NCBI RefSeq assembly: GCF_001112925.1
Contig: NZ_CPYD01000017.1
Coordinates: 1-52,513, forward strand
Direction of reading: 5' to 3'
Source: Yersinia nurmii
GTDB taxonomy: Bacteria; Pseudomonadota; Gammaproteobacteria; Enterobacterales; Enterobacteriaceae
DNA: 52,513 nt
Shown: one piece after another, positions 27,250 to 35,798 of the stretch
Layout: each line of letters starts with the position of its first letter
Position numbering within the stretch: position 1 is the stretch's first letter
Notes under the pieces: model-generated
The model's input: only the letters and a program-made list of their open reading frames with translations
Told to the model about the DNA's origin: nothing
The model's database searches: none
Program-made: the position numbers and the translations under genes

Positions 27250-28698
27250 ATGATGATGAGTTTTCCCGTTCAATTGCAGGTTGATCGTCAGCAAAGTGAA
27301 CCTGTTTTTCGCCAGATTTATCTGCGATTTAAAGAAGCCATAACGCAACGAATACTCTTGCCAGACACACGAGTTCCTTCGGTTCGCGCTCTGGCTAGCG
27401 AGCTGGGCGTAGCCAGAGGAACAGTAGAAAATGCCTATGCTCAATTGGTTGCAGAGGGCTATTTACAAAGCCGAGGGCAATCAGGAACTTATGTGTCTGA
27501 CCAATTGCTGAGGGGGCTCGCCTCCATTCCCGCCGAGCCGTCAAAACCGCGTCAAGCTGCTCAGATCAACCACGCTTTTGCTTTGGAAACAGAAAGTCCG
27601 CAACCTTTTCAACTGGGGCTACCCGCCTTGGATGCCTTTCCTTATGGACTGTGGGCGCGAATTATTAATCAACAGACTCGCGCCGCGACTCGCGCTTCAT
27701 TGGGGCATCCGCCCGCTACCGGACTCTTAGTTTTACGCGAGGCAATTGCCAGTTACCTACAGCTTTCCCGTGGATTCCATTGCTTACCGGAACAGGTTTT
27801 TATCTGTCCGGGTTATCAGGCTCTGCTGGATTTGGTGATATCGACGCTGTTGCATCCTGGGGATGCGGTTTGGTTAGAAGATCCGGGTTATCCGGTTACT
27901 CAGCAGTTATGCAGAGAGGCCCAACTGCGCAACGAACCGATTCCGGTTGATGGGGAAGGGATAAATCTGGGTGCAGCTATAGACAAAGTGCCTGATGCAA
28001 GAGCTGTTATTGTCACCCCGGCACATCAAAGTCCAACGGGCGTTGCCCTGAGTCTACCGCGTCGCTTGGCGCTATTGGAATGGGCGGCGGAGCAGCAGAG
28101 CTGGATTATAGAGGATGATTATGACAGTGAATTTCGCTATCAAGGTCGGCCACTACCGTCGCTAAAAAGTCTGGATCGTCAGGGGCGAGTATTGTACGCC
28201 GGGACATTTAGCAAAGTAATGTTTCCGGCATTACGTATAGCCTATTTGGTGGTGCCTAAGGAATTAGTTGATAGGTTTACTCAGCGTTGTCGATTGCGCG
28301 CTTGTACCGTGCCGCCGCTGATTCAATCCAGCGTGGCTGAGTTTATTCGTCAAGGGCATTTTTATCGACATTTGAAACGAATGCGGCATGTGTATCCTGA
28401 ACGGCGGGCATGGTTAGTGGAGGCGTTGGAGAGTCAGCTAGGTGATGTTTTGCAGGTCGAAGAGCAGGCTGGCGGGATTCAACTATTGGCGCGTTTGGAT
28501 AAGAATTACAGCGATCGGCTGGTGGTTACGCTGGCGCATCAGCAGGGATTAGCGATACAGGCACTTTCCGATTGGCAAATAGATATTTCTGAAGGCAATG
28601 GATTGCTGTTAGGCTTTACCAATTTGCAGTCAGCAGATGACGCAAAAAGGCAAGTCTCTCGTTTGGCCTCGATCATTCGGTTTATGGGGAGAGAATGA
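27250..28698 (+). CDS. MocR/PdxR-type GntR regulator with aminotransferase-like domain
   Basis: 482 aa. The N-terminal GntR winged helix (about 1-85; RVPSVRALASELGVARGTVENAYAQLVAEGYL) is fused to a fold-type I aminotransferase-like domain (about 115-475) with EDDYDSEFRYQGRPLPSLK and the PLP lysine in AGTFSKVMFPALRIAY (K322). Such proteins sense PLP or amino-compound adducts. Likely target: the divergent CMD gene. Two more Met codons follow the first; M1 to M4 cannot be separated. Confidence 0.88.
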   Translation: MMMSFPVQLQVDRQQSEPVFRQIYLRFKEAITQRILLPDTRVPSVRALASELGVARGTVENAYAQLVAEGYLQSRGQSGTYVSDQLLRGLASIPAEPSKPRQAAQINHAFALETESPQPFQLGLPALDAFPYGLWARIINQQTRAATRASLGHPPATGLLVLREAIASYLQLSRGFHCLPEQVFICPGYQALLDLVISTLLHPGDAVWLEDPGYPVTQQLCREAQLRNEPIPVDGEGINLGAAIDKVPDARAVIVTPAHQSPTGVALSLPRRLALLEWAAEQQSWIIEDDYDSEFRYQGRPLPSLKSLDRQGRVLYAGTFSKVMFPALRIAYLVVPKELVDRFTQRCRLRACTVPPLIQSSVAEFIRQGHFYRHLKRMRHVYPERRAWLVEALESQLGDVLQVEEQAGGIQLLARLDKNYSDRLVVTLAHQQGLAIQALSDWQIDISEGNGLLLGFTNLQSADDAKRQVSRLASIIRFMGRE

Positions 28699-28720
28699 TA
28701 CCTAAGATCGGATAAAACGA

Positions 28721-28757
28721 TTCGGCCCACATCCAAAAGGCAATGGGCCGAAAAAAG
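28721..28757 (+). terminator. Terminator after the MocR-type gene
   Basis: Perfect stem TTCGGCCCA (28721-28729)/TGGGCCGAA (28744-28752) followed by A-rich then GC sequence. With the preceding AAAACGA it may serve both converging genes (the MocR gene and ygaM). Confidence 0.7.
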
Positions 28758-28777
28758 AGCTAGCTGGTAGTGTGCGG

Positions 28778-29086
28778 CTAGCGACGCGACAATAATACGC
28801 CGAGCACGACACCCACTGCGGCACCAATACCAACGCCCTGCCAGGGTTTGTCACGAACATAGCTGTCGGCGTTGCCCGCGACGTCTCGGGCATGTTGGGT
28901 CAGTGAGGTGGAACCGCTAAACCGTGCTCTGGCATCTCTCAGCACGCCTTCTGCATTTTGACGCACTTTTTCCAGCTCTTCTTTGGTTTTATCACCGGAA
29001 GAGCGCAGGACATCATCGAGAGTATCTGCCAGCAGATTTACATCTTGATCGATATTTCGTTCAACTTTCTCTGATTTCTTGAACAT
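28778..29086 (-). CDS. ygaM: DUF883-family membrane-anchored protein YgaM
   Basis: About 102 aa, like the ElaB/YqjD/YgaM group: an N-terminal helical part (NIDQDVNLLADTLDDVLRSSG), then RARFSGSTSLTQHARDVAGNADSYVRDKPWQ, then one C-terminal membrane helix (GVGIGAAVGVVLGVLLSRR). Relatives are tail-anchored inner-membrane proteins, some ribosome-binding in stationary phase. The frame extends to 29122, but the ATG at 29086 follows GGAG and starts MFKK. In E. coli ygaM is next to nrdH; here two genes intervene. Confidence 0.88.
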   Translation of the reverse strand: MFKKSEKVERNIDQDVNLLADTLDDVLRSSGDKTKEELEKVRQNAEGVLRDARARFSGSTSLTQHARDVAGNADSYVRDKPWQGVGIGAAVGVVLGVLLSRR

Positions 29087-29174
29087 TGTGCTCTCCGTTT
29101 TACTTAATAGAACATTAAGCATAGTCCAACTTTGGCTAATAAAAGCCGCTTACAGAAGAATCCTAAGAGCTATA

Positions 29175-30197
29175 TCAACAGCCGGCGGCAATAAAATCCC
29201 CGCTGGCATTAATAGGAATGACTGAGCTGAACAGTACCAAACCAAACAGTATTAATATTAATCCGCCTATTACCGTGGCAATTCGTGACACATGAATTAG
29301 TTTCCCCGCCAATAACTGACCATGGCTAGAGATAAACTTTTCGCGGGCATGATAGACCAGCGTTGCGACGATCATTATGGATAGTGATGTGCCCAGCGCC
29401 ATGCTCATTGCGGCAATGACTCCCCAGGTAAACATGCCTACTGCATTAGCAAAAACTAAAATCAGAATGGCACCGCTACAGGGTCGAATGCCAATTGAGG
29501 CGATTATCCAAAAGTAATTTTTCCAGCCTCCAGTCAGTTCTTCTGCTGCTGGCAAATGCTTATGGCCGCAGCCACAGTCAGCTAGCTGATGGGAATCGTG
29601 GGGGGCTAGAGGTAATTTATTGATGCCTGATGTAGGAAAAGTGGCTATTTGGTGAATGGCGAGGCGCTTTTCTTTCTTATAAAGGTGGAACAAGTTAATG
29701 CCTGCAGCGCGTAGCATTAAAACCACGCCGAATAACATAATAAAGACCGCACTGCCTTTCTCGACAAAATAGCGGCTGAGGCTCAAATCTCCCATTGAGA
29801 GATTAAAAAAGACCGCCAGAATCAACACGAACAAAGTAGCAACAACCCCTTGCATCATACTGCCGAGGAAAGTGATCAAGCGGCTGGTGTTGGCTTTTTC
29901 GCGATTGGTAGACAAATAGGTCGTAATAACAAACTTGCCATGTCCAGGCCCGACGGCGTGTAAAAAACCGTAGGTAAAGCTAAAGAGGATCAGCATCAGC
30001 CCGGCTCCGCTCTGATTATTTTGTTGTTGCAGCAGATACATCACCAGATAACGATGCATGTATATCTGTAGGTTAATGCAATATTGAACAAAATCAGACC
30101 AATGCCAGATAAAGGTGGCGACTAGAGCGATCATCAGCAGAGCAGTCAGCGTAGCGCCGGTGGCTGAGGTTCGCGTAAGTTTAATGTTCGCAATCAT
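29175..30197 (-). CDS. Nickel/cobalt (or zinc) transporter, HoxN/RcnA/ZevB-like
   Basis: 340 aa with about 6-7 membrane segments and the NicO-type motif GFLHAVGPGHGKFVITTYL (about 77-96), followed by a metal-binding cytoplasmic loop (HDSHQLADCGCGHKHLPAAEE) and IGIRPCSGAILILVFANAVG. These are features of the RcnA/ZevB transition-metal permease group. The direction of transport and the metal cannot be told from sequence. Its usual partner, a DUF1007/ZevA periplasmic protein, is not in the adjacent genes. Confidence 0.8.
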   Translation of the reverse strand: MIANIKLTRTSATGATLTALLMIALVATFIWHWSDFVQYCINLQIYMHRYLVMYLLQQQNNQSGAGLMLILFSFTYGFLHAVGPGHGKFVITTYLSTNREKANTSRLITFLGSMMQGVVATLFVLILAVFFNLSMGDLSLSRYFVEKGSAVFIMLFGVVLMLRAAGINLFHLYKKEKRLAIHQIATFPTSGINKLPLAPHDSHQLADCGCGHKHLPAAEELTGGWKNYFWIIASIGIRPCSGAILILVFANAVGMFTWGVIAAMSMALGTSLSIMIVATLVYHAREKFISSHGQLLAGKLIHVSRIATVIGGLILILFGLVLFSSVIPINASGDFIAAGC

Positions 30198-30407
30198 GAT
30201 TAGGTTATCCCTGCTATTGATATTAACAGGTGGGAGAGACTGCTATTACCTTGCTTCTACCCAGAGGATACAGTGAGACGATCTGCACTGAATGATTAGT
30301 ACTATAGGTAAGTTATGGCGGATAAGTATTGTCGACGACTTTCGCTTTTGTAAAAGAATATATCGTTTGTCCGATGAAACATGAAAATCAGTATTAGTGC
30401 CAGGTTG

Positions 30408-30421
30408 TACATTTGGTTACT
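30408..30421 (+). promoter_or_regulatory. RstA box upstream of asr
   Basis: TACATTTGGTTACT agrees at every defined position but the last with the RstA consensus TACATNTNGTTACA known from E. coli asr. It lies 100 bases before the asr start, so acid induction by the RstBA two-component system is likely. The rest of the 323-base gap shows no gene. Confidence 0.8.
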
Positions 30422-30520
30422 TAACGAAACCAATGACTCACGGAAAGGAAAAATAGCTTCCTCTATGATTCTTTCAACGGCCCGACAGGGCTTAGCGAAA
30501 CAAACTCTGAGGAATTACAA

Positions 30521-30928
30521 ATGAAAAAAGTATTAGCGCTGATCGTTGCTGCAACTATGGGTCTGTCTTCTGCTGCTTTCGCTGCTGAAACAGCTGCTGC
30601 ACCAGCGCCTGTTGCTACAGGTACCACAGCTGCGGCTCCTGCGGCAGAGAAAGCGGCTCCGGCCAAGGCAACCAGCCACAAAAAACACAAAGCGACCAAG
30701 AAAACTACTGAACAAAAAGCACAGGCCGCTAAAAAACACGAGAAAAAAGCACCGGCTCAAAAAGCGCAGGCTGCTAAAAAACATGAGAAAAAAGCACCGG
30801 CTCAAAAAGCGCAGGCTGCTAAAAAACACGAGAAAAAAGCACCGACTCAGAAAGCGCAGGCTGCTAAAAAACACCACAAATCAGCTAAGAAAGCCGCCGT
30901 TGCTCCAGCAGTAACTCCAGCAGCATAA
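30521..30928 (+). CDS. asr: Acid shock protein Asr
   Basis: 135 aa. The signal peptide [21 protein letters not shown] is nearly that of E. coli Asr. A mature periplasmic Ala/Lys/His/Gln-rich, disordered chain follows ([10 protein letters not shown]-type start, then three copies of [15 protein letters not shown]). Strongly basic; thought to protect periplasmic proteins at low pH and to work as an aggregation-preventing disordered protein. A GAGGA ribosome site lies 7 bases before the ATG. An RstA box and a strong terminator flank it. Confidence 0.95.
   Translation: MKKVLALIVAATMGLSSAAFAAETAAAPAPVATGTTAAAPAAEKAAPAKATSHKKHKATKKTTEQKAQAAKKHEKKAPAQKAQAAKKHEKKAPAQKAQAAKKHEKKAPTQKAQAAKKHHKSAKKAAVAPAVTPAA
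30722..30880 (+). repeat. 45-bp tandem repeat inside asr
   Basis: Units begin at 30722, 30767, 30812 and 30857 (period 45 bp, last one partial), each encoding AQAAKKH(E/H)KKAP(A/T)QK-like 15-mers. Only a few substitutions separate the units, so copy number may vary between strains. Confidence 0.92.
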
Positions 30929-30961
30929 GCACTTCTGATTACCGTTGTCTCCAGGTTTGCC

Positions 30962-30998
30962 AAACTTCAACACCCGGTTCTTCCGGGTGTTGAAGTTT
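30962..30998 (+). terminator. Strong terminator of asr
   Basis: Perfect 16-bp stem AAACTTCAACACCCGG/CCGGGTGTTGAAGTTT with a 5-base loop and T-rich end, 33 bases past the asr stop. Confidence 0.92.
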
Positions 30999-31086
30999 CT
31001 ATCCGTAGGGAATGATTCAAACCCCGAATAGGTTACCCACTTTACTTTCAGACAGTTACCGTCCGAACTTTCACTTCCCGCGGATA

Positions 31087-31485
31087 TTATCCTGCCAAAG
31101 TCTCGTGTAAATGCCGCCACAGCACTTTACCTTCCGTTGTTTTATCGAAAATCGCTGTTGATAAACGACGATGTAACGGCTGGTTAGGCATTTTTTGCTG
31201 TTCCAGATAGCTGACCACCGCACCTTGCGAGCTTTCCTGAATCAGTGTCATTTCGGAAAGACAAATAGTTAACTCCGGCTTAGCCGCAGACTGTGCCCGA
31301 AAAAATTGGCACAAAGCGGAATAATCCAACGCATGCCCGGTTAGGGTAATCATGGTGTATTGGGGGGAAAAGTCTCGGAGTAAATGCTCACAAACTTCTG
31401 GGTGAGTATCACGGCCGCTAAACCATTGTTCGATAAGCTGGTGGCTGCTGCTGATGAGATCAAAATAAGGATTGGCGTTATTCAT
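31087..31485 (-). CDS. SnoaL/DUF4440-like small protein
   Basis: 132 aa. The pattern (an N-terminal helix ending in WFSGRDTHPEVCEHLL, then FSPQYTMITLTGHALDYSALCQFF, later strands ending in VLWRHLHETLAG) fits the NTF2-like/SnoaL fold. Function unknown. It follows the MFS gene by 23 bases on the same strand, so the two are likely co-transcribed and both controlled by the divergent LysR gene at 33024. Confidence 0.7.
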   Translation of the reverse strand: MNNANPYFDLISSSHQLIEQWFSGRDTHPEVCEHLLRDFSPQYTMITLTGHALDYSALCQFFRAQSAAKPELTICLSEMTLIQESSQGAVVSYLEQQKMPNQPLHRRLSTAIFDKTTEGKVLWRHLHETLAG

Positions 31486-31508
31486 ATTGATTCCTGATTG
31501 ATGATAAC

Positions 31509-32915
31509 TTAACGATTGCGTAAATCACGTAAAATAGACGCATGAGCCATACGGCTGGATAGCCATAGTGGTAATAAAGCTGAAGTCGCCGCCAGTAAAA
31601 AACACCAGTGAAAAGCCTGAATTGCTGGCTGGCGTAGTGCGGGGTTATCCAATGCGCCAACGCCTTTTAACGCCAACATTAAATTAAGTAGCAGGCTGAG
31701 TAAGGCAACGCCAAAGCCGAAGCCCATTTGGCGATTGATGTTCCATAGCGCGCTGGCATCGGCCAAATGACGTTTTTCTGTATGCAAGAAAGCGGTGCTC
31801 TGCGCAGTACAGCTACACAAGCTGCCGCCAAATCCCATACAGGCAAAGGCGATAAACATCAACGGCAGTTGTTCCGCCTGATCGATGCTGGTGAGTAGTA
31901 ACATACCCATCCCTTGCGTCAGACAACCACAGATAAACAGTAGTCGTGGCCCGATTCGGTTAAAGATTTTTCCCGTTAGAGTAATGGCAATAAAAGCGGC
32001 AATAGACCAAGGAATCATCAGTAATCCAACCTGTGAGGCACTCATCCCCAATATAGTTTGCAGGTACAGCATGGTAATCATGCTAACGCCGATGAAAATA
32101 CCGGGAATAAACAGATAAACCAGCATTGAGATGCGCATCAGCGGCTCTTTAATCAACCTCAAATTAAGAATTGGATGAGAATGAGCCATGCTGTGACGAA
32201 TAAAACCCCTCAACATGATTAGGCCTAAAACCACTAACACAGCGCCAGAAATTCCGTGTTCTGGTCCACTTATGCGGCTTAATCCTAGTAGTAACAGAAT
32301 TAATGCCGCCGAACCTGAACATAAACCTGCGATATCCAACGGTGATTGTTCGGTTTTCTTTTCCTCTGGCTTTAACCACATAACGGCGAGAGTGAGCGCT
32401 AACAGCGCAATGGGCAGATTAAGATAAAATATCCAACGCCAGCCTAAGGTATCAACAATCAAGCCGCCAACAGCCGGTGATAGCGCCGGAGCTAACAGGC
32501 CAACCAGCATAATGATGGAAGAGAGACCCGCGCGTTCATCGGGACGATAATGTTGGTAAGTTAACGTCTGACCTATCGGAATTAATAAGCCTCCGCCAAA
32601 TCCTTGTAATACTCGCCACACGATCAATAACTCGATAGAACCTGCGGTTCCTGCCGCTACGGTAGCAAGTGAAAATAACAATAAAGAAAATAGGAAGGTG
32701 CGCCGTGCACCTACAGTTTTGGCCAGCCAGGCGCTCAGGGGAATAACCAGAGTCAGCCCCAGAATATAGCCAGTGCTTACCCAAGCCAATTGACTGACGC
32801 TGGCGTGCAGACTGCGGGCGATATCCGGATAAGCCACATTGGCGATAAACATGTTAATCAGATCAACAAAAAATCCGAGTAAATAGACGATTGCAACTTT
32901 AGTACGGTATGCCAT
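31509..32915 (-). CDS. DHA2-family MFS efflux transporter
   Basis: 468 aa, about 14 membrane segments. The DHA2-type start LGFFVDLINMFIANVAYPDIARSLHAS and motif C (LSPAVGGLIVDTLGWRWIFYLNLPIALLAL) are visible. Likely a proton-coupled drug or metabolite exporter; substrate unknown. The frame begins four codons earlier; the ATG at 32915 has GGAGG six bases ahead. Divergent from the LysR gene, 108 bases apart. Confidence 0.88.
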   Translation of the reverse strand: MAYRTKVAIVYLLGFFVDLINMFIANVAYPDIARSLHASVSQLAWVSTGYILGLTLVIPLSAWLAKTVGARRTFLFSLLLFSLATVAAGTAGSIELLIVWRVLQGFGGGLLIPIGQTLTYQHYRPDERAGLSSIIMLVGLLAPALSPAVGGLIVDTLGWRWIFYLNLPIALLALTLAVMWLKPEEKKTEQSPLDIAGLCSGSAALILLLLGLSRISGPEHGISGAVLVVLGLIMLRGFIRHSMAHSHPILNLRLIKEPLMRISMLVYLFIPGIFIGVSMITMLYLQTILGMSASQVGLLMIPWSIAAFIAITLTGKIFNRIGPRLLFICGCLTQGMGMLLLTSIDQAEQLPLMFIAFACMGFGGSLCSCTAQSTAFLHTEKRHLADASALWNINRQMGFGFGVALLSLLLNLMLALKGVGALDNPALRQPAIQAFHWCFLLAATSALLPLWLSSRMAHASILRDLRNR

Positions 32916-33023
32916 TGGAGCCTCCAATTGAAGGCGGCGAGTGTATCTCCGAGACTATTGCTGATAAATCCATACAATGTGATTACACTGGTAAATAAAT
33001 TTTGACAATTTGAGCGGCAATGC

Positions 33024-33923
33024 ATGGTCAGTTTGCATCGATTGAGTACTTTTGTTGCAGTAGTCAATGCGGGGTCATTCACCGCTGCGGCAGATATTTT
33101 AGGGCAGACGCGTGCGGGGGTGAGCTTCAATATCAAGCAATTAGAAGCTGAGCTTGGCGTTGCTTTACTGACTAGAACGACGCGTCGTCTGGCGTTGACG
33201 GAGGTAGGCGAACGTTTTTATCAGCATTGCCAGCGCTTGTTACAAGATGCTGAATTTGCAGTAGAAGATGCCCGGCGTGGCCACGGTACTCTCAGTGGAA
33301 CTTTACGTATCACTACTACGCCGGAATACGGTATTCACACTTTGGTTCCGATTATGGCGGCTTTTATGCGTCAGCATCCGCATTTGACCATCCAGCATGC
33401 CTGTTCTTCGCAACATGCCAATCTAATCTCTGAACGTTTTGACGTGGCGATCCGTCTGGGACAACTGGTTGATTCCAGCTATCGGGCCGCATTGATCGAA
33501 ACATTCCCGATATTACCTGTGGCTTCACCGATGTATTTGCATAGTCACAAAATACGTTGTTTAGAGGATTTGCGGCAGGCGCAGTGGGTTGCCCATAGTC
33601 GTCTTGCCACACCGTTGACGTGGCAGGTACAAGGGCCGGATAACGGCTGGCAACGGTTGGATGTTTCCGTGCAGCCGAAAGTTTTGGCCGATACCTCGGC
33701 TTCACTACAGGTATTTGCTCGACAAGGGGCGGGTATCGCGTTGTTACCGGAATGGCTGGTGGCGGAGGATTTAGCCAACGGGCTGTTGCAACAAGTCTTG
33801 CCTCAGTATCGTTTTCCGGAGCAGGGGGTTTATGCCCTGTATCCTAATACTCAGCATGTATCGGAAAAAGTTAGGGCATTTATCGACTTTCTTCGCCTTA
33901 GCGTGAAATTGAAGTCAGCTTAA
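33024..33923 (+). CDS. LysR-family regulator, divergent from the DHA2 pump
   Basis: 299 aa of the CrgA/DsdC-like subgroup: HTH MVSLHRLSTFVAVVNAGSFTAAADILGQTRAGVSFNIKQLEAELGVALLTRTTRRLALTEVG, then an effector domain (GTLRITTTPEYGIHTLVPIMAAFMRQHPHL; LISERFDVAIRLGQLVDSSY). Probably controls the divergent MFS-SnoaL operon. Effector unknown. Confidence 0.9.
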   Translation: MVSLHRLSTFVAVVNAGSFTAAADILGQTRAGVSFNIKQLEAELGVALLTRTTRRLALTEVGERFYQHCQRLLQDAEFAVEDARRGHGTLSGTLRITTTPEYGIHTLVPIMAAFMRQHPHLTIQHACSSQHANLISERFDVAIRLGQLVDSSYRAALIETFPILPVASPMYLHSHKIRCLEDLRQAQWVAHSRLATPLTWQVQGPDNGWQRLDVSVQPKVLADTSASLQVFARQGAGIALLPEWLVAEDLANGLLQQVLPQYRFPEQGVYALYPNTQHVSEKVRAFIDFLRLSVKLKSA

Positions 33924-34013
33924 AAACCAAAACTTTCACCAAATATGAAACGTAGAGCGCCACGCAGTCATTGCCTTTGGCGGAGCAAAACCTCTCTCCA
34001 TGTAGACTATTCT

Positions 34014-34062
34014 GAAATAACCTGTTTGAGGCAATAAATAGGTTATTTCCCTTATTTATTGC
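34014..34062 (+). promoter_or_regulatory. Two mutually exclusive hairpins in the ygaC leader
   Basis: Hairpin 1: GAAATAACCT (34014-34023)/AGGTTATTTC (34040-34049), perfect 10 bp. Hairpin 2: GCAATAAATA (34031-34040)/TATTTATTGC (34053-34062), perfect 10 bp. The 5' arm of the second lies in the loop of the first, so both cannot form fully together. The structure ends 42 bases before the ygaC ATG. A regulatory role is inferred. Confidence 0.5.
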
Positions 34063-34103
34063 GGTAAGGTCGCTCCAATTGCTGTCGGAAGGAGGGATGA
34101 TAA

Positions 34104-34439
34104 ATGTATTTAAGACCAGATGAAGTGGCGAAAGTCCTAGAAAACTCTGGGTTTGAGCGAGATTATGTGGTCGAACAGGCCTATGGCTATCGAAAGGGCA
34201 TTCACTATGTGTATGTTAATCGGGAAGCGCGCATGGGGAGAACCGCACTGGTTATCCATCCTGCGCTGAAAGATAGAAGTCTGCTGTTTGCCACGCCAAC
34301 CGCTCCGATTCGTATCAGTGATAAATACCATGAGTTTCCGCTCTATCTGGCGGGAGAGGCCGAAGAACGTTATGGTATTTCTCACGGTTTCAGTTCGCGG
34401 GAATTACTGCAACGCTACCTGCATAGCATGTTTCAATAG
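34104..34439 (+). CDS. ygaC: DUF2002-family protein YgaC
   Basis: 111 aa, close to E. coli Yga[46 protein letters not shown], then [29 protein letters not shown]. Small cytoplasmic protein of unknown function; E. coli ygaC is reported as Fur-controlled. GGAGGG lies 7 bases before the ATG. In E. coli ygaC abuts ygaM; here about 5 kb of other genes separates them. Confidence 0.93.
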   Translation: MYLRPDEVAKVLENSGFERDYVVEQAYGYRKGIHYVYVNREARMGRTALVIHPALKDRSLLFATPTAPIRISDKYHEFPLYLAGEAEERYGISHGFSSRELLQRYLHSMFQ

Positions 34440-34518
34440 CTTTATACTTCAAAGACTTTTTGGCCTTAATCGGCAGAAATAACTCCAAGCAAAAATCTGG
34501 CGCGCCGTATCCATCCAA

Positions 34519-34968
34519 TCAATGCAATACGGCGTCTGATTCCTGATTGAAATTCATATTGTAGGTGCGCCGGAACTGAGCCAGCTCGAAGGCGTCGATA
34601 TCCAATTCAGCAAAATAGAACAAAGCGGCTTCTGTATGCTCCGAAGTTAGCGTTGGTGGAATATGCGCCCGCAGCAGCGTATTACGCCATTGCGCCACAT
34701 TTTCATCGGAAGCATCTTTGATAAAAGTCTGATAAATAAAAATAAGATAGGCAGCTTTTCGCACATCCTCAGCATAGCCATTGCTGATGGATCGGATAAA
34801 CATTTGCGTTTGACGGTTTCCCATTTCTTGCAGCATCGATTCAATATAAATCGGTTTTATCTTCAACAAAGTCGCTAAAGTATCAACGGTTTTTCGGGTA
34901 TCAGACGTTAAGACTCGGTAACCCACAATAAAAACTACAATGAGTACAGCAATGATTATCCATGTCAT
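34519..34968 (-). CDS. DUF1198-family membrane protein (YicN-like)
   Basis: About 149 aa with one N-terminal membrane helix (MTWIIIAVLIVVFIVGYRVL) and a cytoplasmic helical domain (RKTVDTLATLLKIKPIYIESMLQEMGNRQTQMF; IFIYQTFIKDASDENVAQWR; FAELDIDAFELAQFRRTYNM). It resembles E. coli YicN (DUF1198), of unknown function. In-frame starts exist at 34986 (TTG) and 34983 (ATG). 34968 matches the family N-terminus but its ribosome site is weak. Confidence 0.78.
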   Translation of the reverse strand: MTWIIIAVLIVVFIVGYRVLTSDTRKTVDTLATLLKIKPIYIESMLQEMGNRQTQMFIRSISNGYAEDVRKAAYLIFIYQTFIKDASDENVAQWRNTLLRAHIPPTLTSEHTEAALFYFAELDIDAFELAQFRRTYNMNFNQESDAVLH

Positions 34969-35042
34969 TATTATATCTTTCATCAACTTAGAATAATTAA
35001 TCGAGTAGCATTCTCGTCGAAGACCTGACGCTTTGGCAAAGC

Positions 35043-35381
35043 TTAGCGATGATCGCCGCCAAAATTTCCTTGAGATTGCTGCACAGAGTTCAAATGACGA
35101 TTAAAAGAAGCCGCGTCTTTGGCTAATGCATCAAGATGTGCGCCTAACATTTTGATTTGCTTTACTAGCTGATGTTGTTCCGGCAACGAGTTAGCTTGGC
35201 TCAACTTTTTCAGCAGTAAATCATTTTGTGTTTTTAGGATTGCTTCACGAGCTTTTGACTGTTCCAAGGCGTGTTGCAACGCTTCATAGCTTTCCTGCCA
35301 TACCTGATGTTGTTTCTCGAACGTAGACTGCAACTCATTCATTGCACTAAGAAACTTCACTTCCAGCTCGCGCATTGTCAT
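35043..35381 (-). CDS. MbeD/MobD-like coiled-coil protein
   Basis: 112 aa, almost wholly alpha-helical. The first half (MRELEVKFLSAMNELQSTFEKQHQVWQESYEALQHALEQ) resembles the MbeD/MobD mobilisation or entry-exclusion proteins of ColE1-type plasmids. The second half is a coiled coil (ILKTQNDLLLKKLSQANSL) with a hydrophilic tail. No relaxase or oriT is seen around it, so a transfer role is unlikely; it may be a chromosomal domesticate. Confidence 0.6.
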   Translation of the reverse strand: MTMRELEVKFLSAMNELQSTFEKQHQVWQESYEALQHALEQSKAREAILKTQNDLLLKKLSQANSLPEQHQLVKQIKMLGAHLDALAKDAASFNRHLNSVQQSQGNFGGDHR

Positions 35382-35798
35382 TGTTTCTCCCTTGGCATAT
35401 CCCGATTATCATTGGCAGTATAACTAAAACTCCCCTTAACCTCATCCGCTAGAATTTATCTCACCTTGCACTTAGCTGAATGGGTTACTCGAAACCAACG
35501 AGTATAGATATTTATCATAAATCGGTGCCTTGGATGTGGTTTACTTTTTACCTGTGCGTTGTGCCTTTGGGAAATAAGCCTTGCTATAAAAAGGCAGCTG
35601 TGCGTTAATAAGCGCATCGGTTTGTAACACAGACCTATTTATGTAAGCCATTTAAGTAAAGCAGTTCCTAGTTAAAGCGATATTTTTAGACATCACTTCT
35701 CCGACGAATTTCCTTCTTTAGTGCCCCCATAAGTAATTACTGATAAGCAGACCTCTTTGCCATATGTTGGCTCAAAAAATAATGAAGGAAATACCCCT
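35382..35798. other. Upstream region and likely long leader of the cold-shock gene
   Basis: 417 bases without a gene. Cold-shock genes of this family usually have a long structured 5' UTR that changes fold at low temperature, and the space here fits. An inverted TACTCG/CGAGTA pair with a 7-base loop lies at about 35486-35504. I cannot place the promoter. Confidence 0.45.

Noticed and set aside
30722-30880. CRISPR array
   Set aside because: The units are directly adjacent without unique spacers and encode an in-frame peptide repeat. It is a coding tandem repeat.
30533-30914. Antisense and +1 frame open frames across asr
   Set aside because: They mirror the tandem repeat of asr and have no start signals.
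35043-35381. Mobilisation region (oriT, relaxase) around the MbeD-like gene
   Set aside because: No relaxase or nick-site-like sequence is present nearby, so only the isolated gene is reported.
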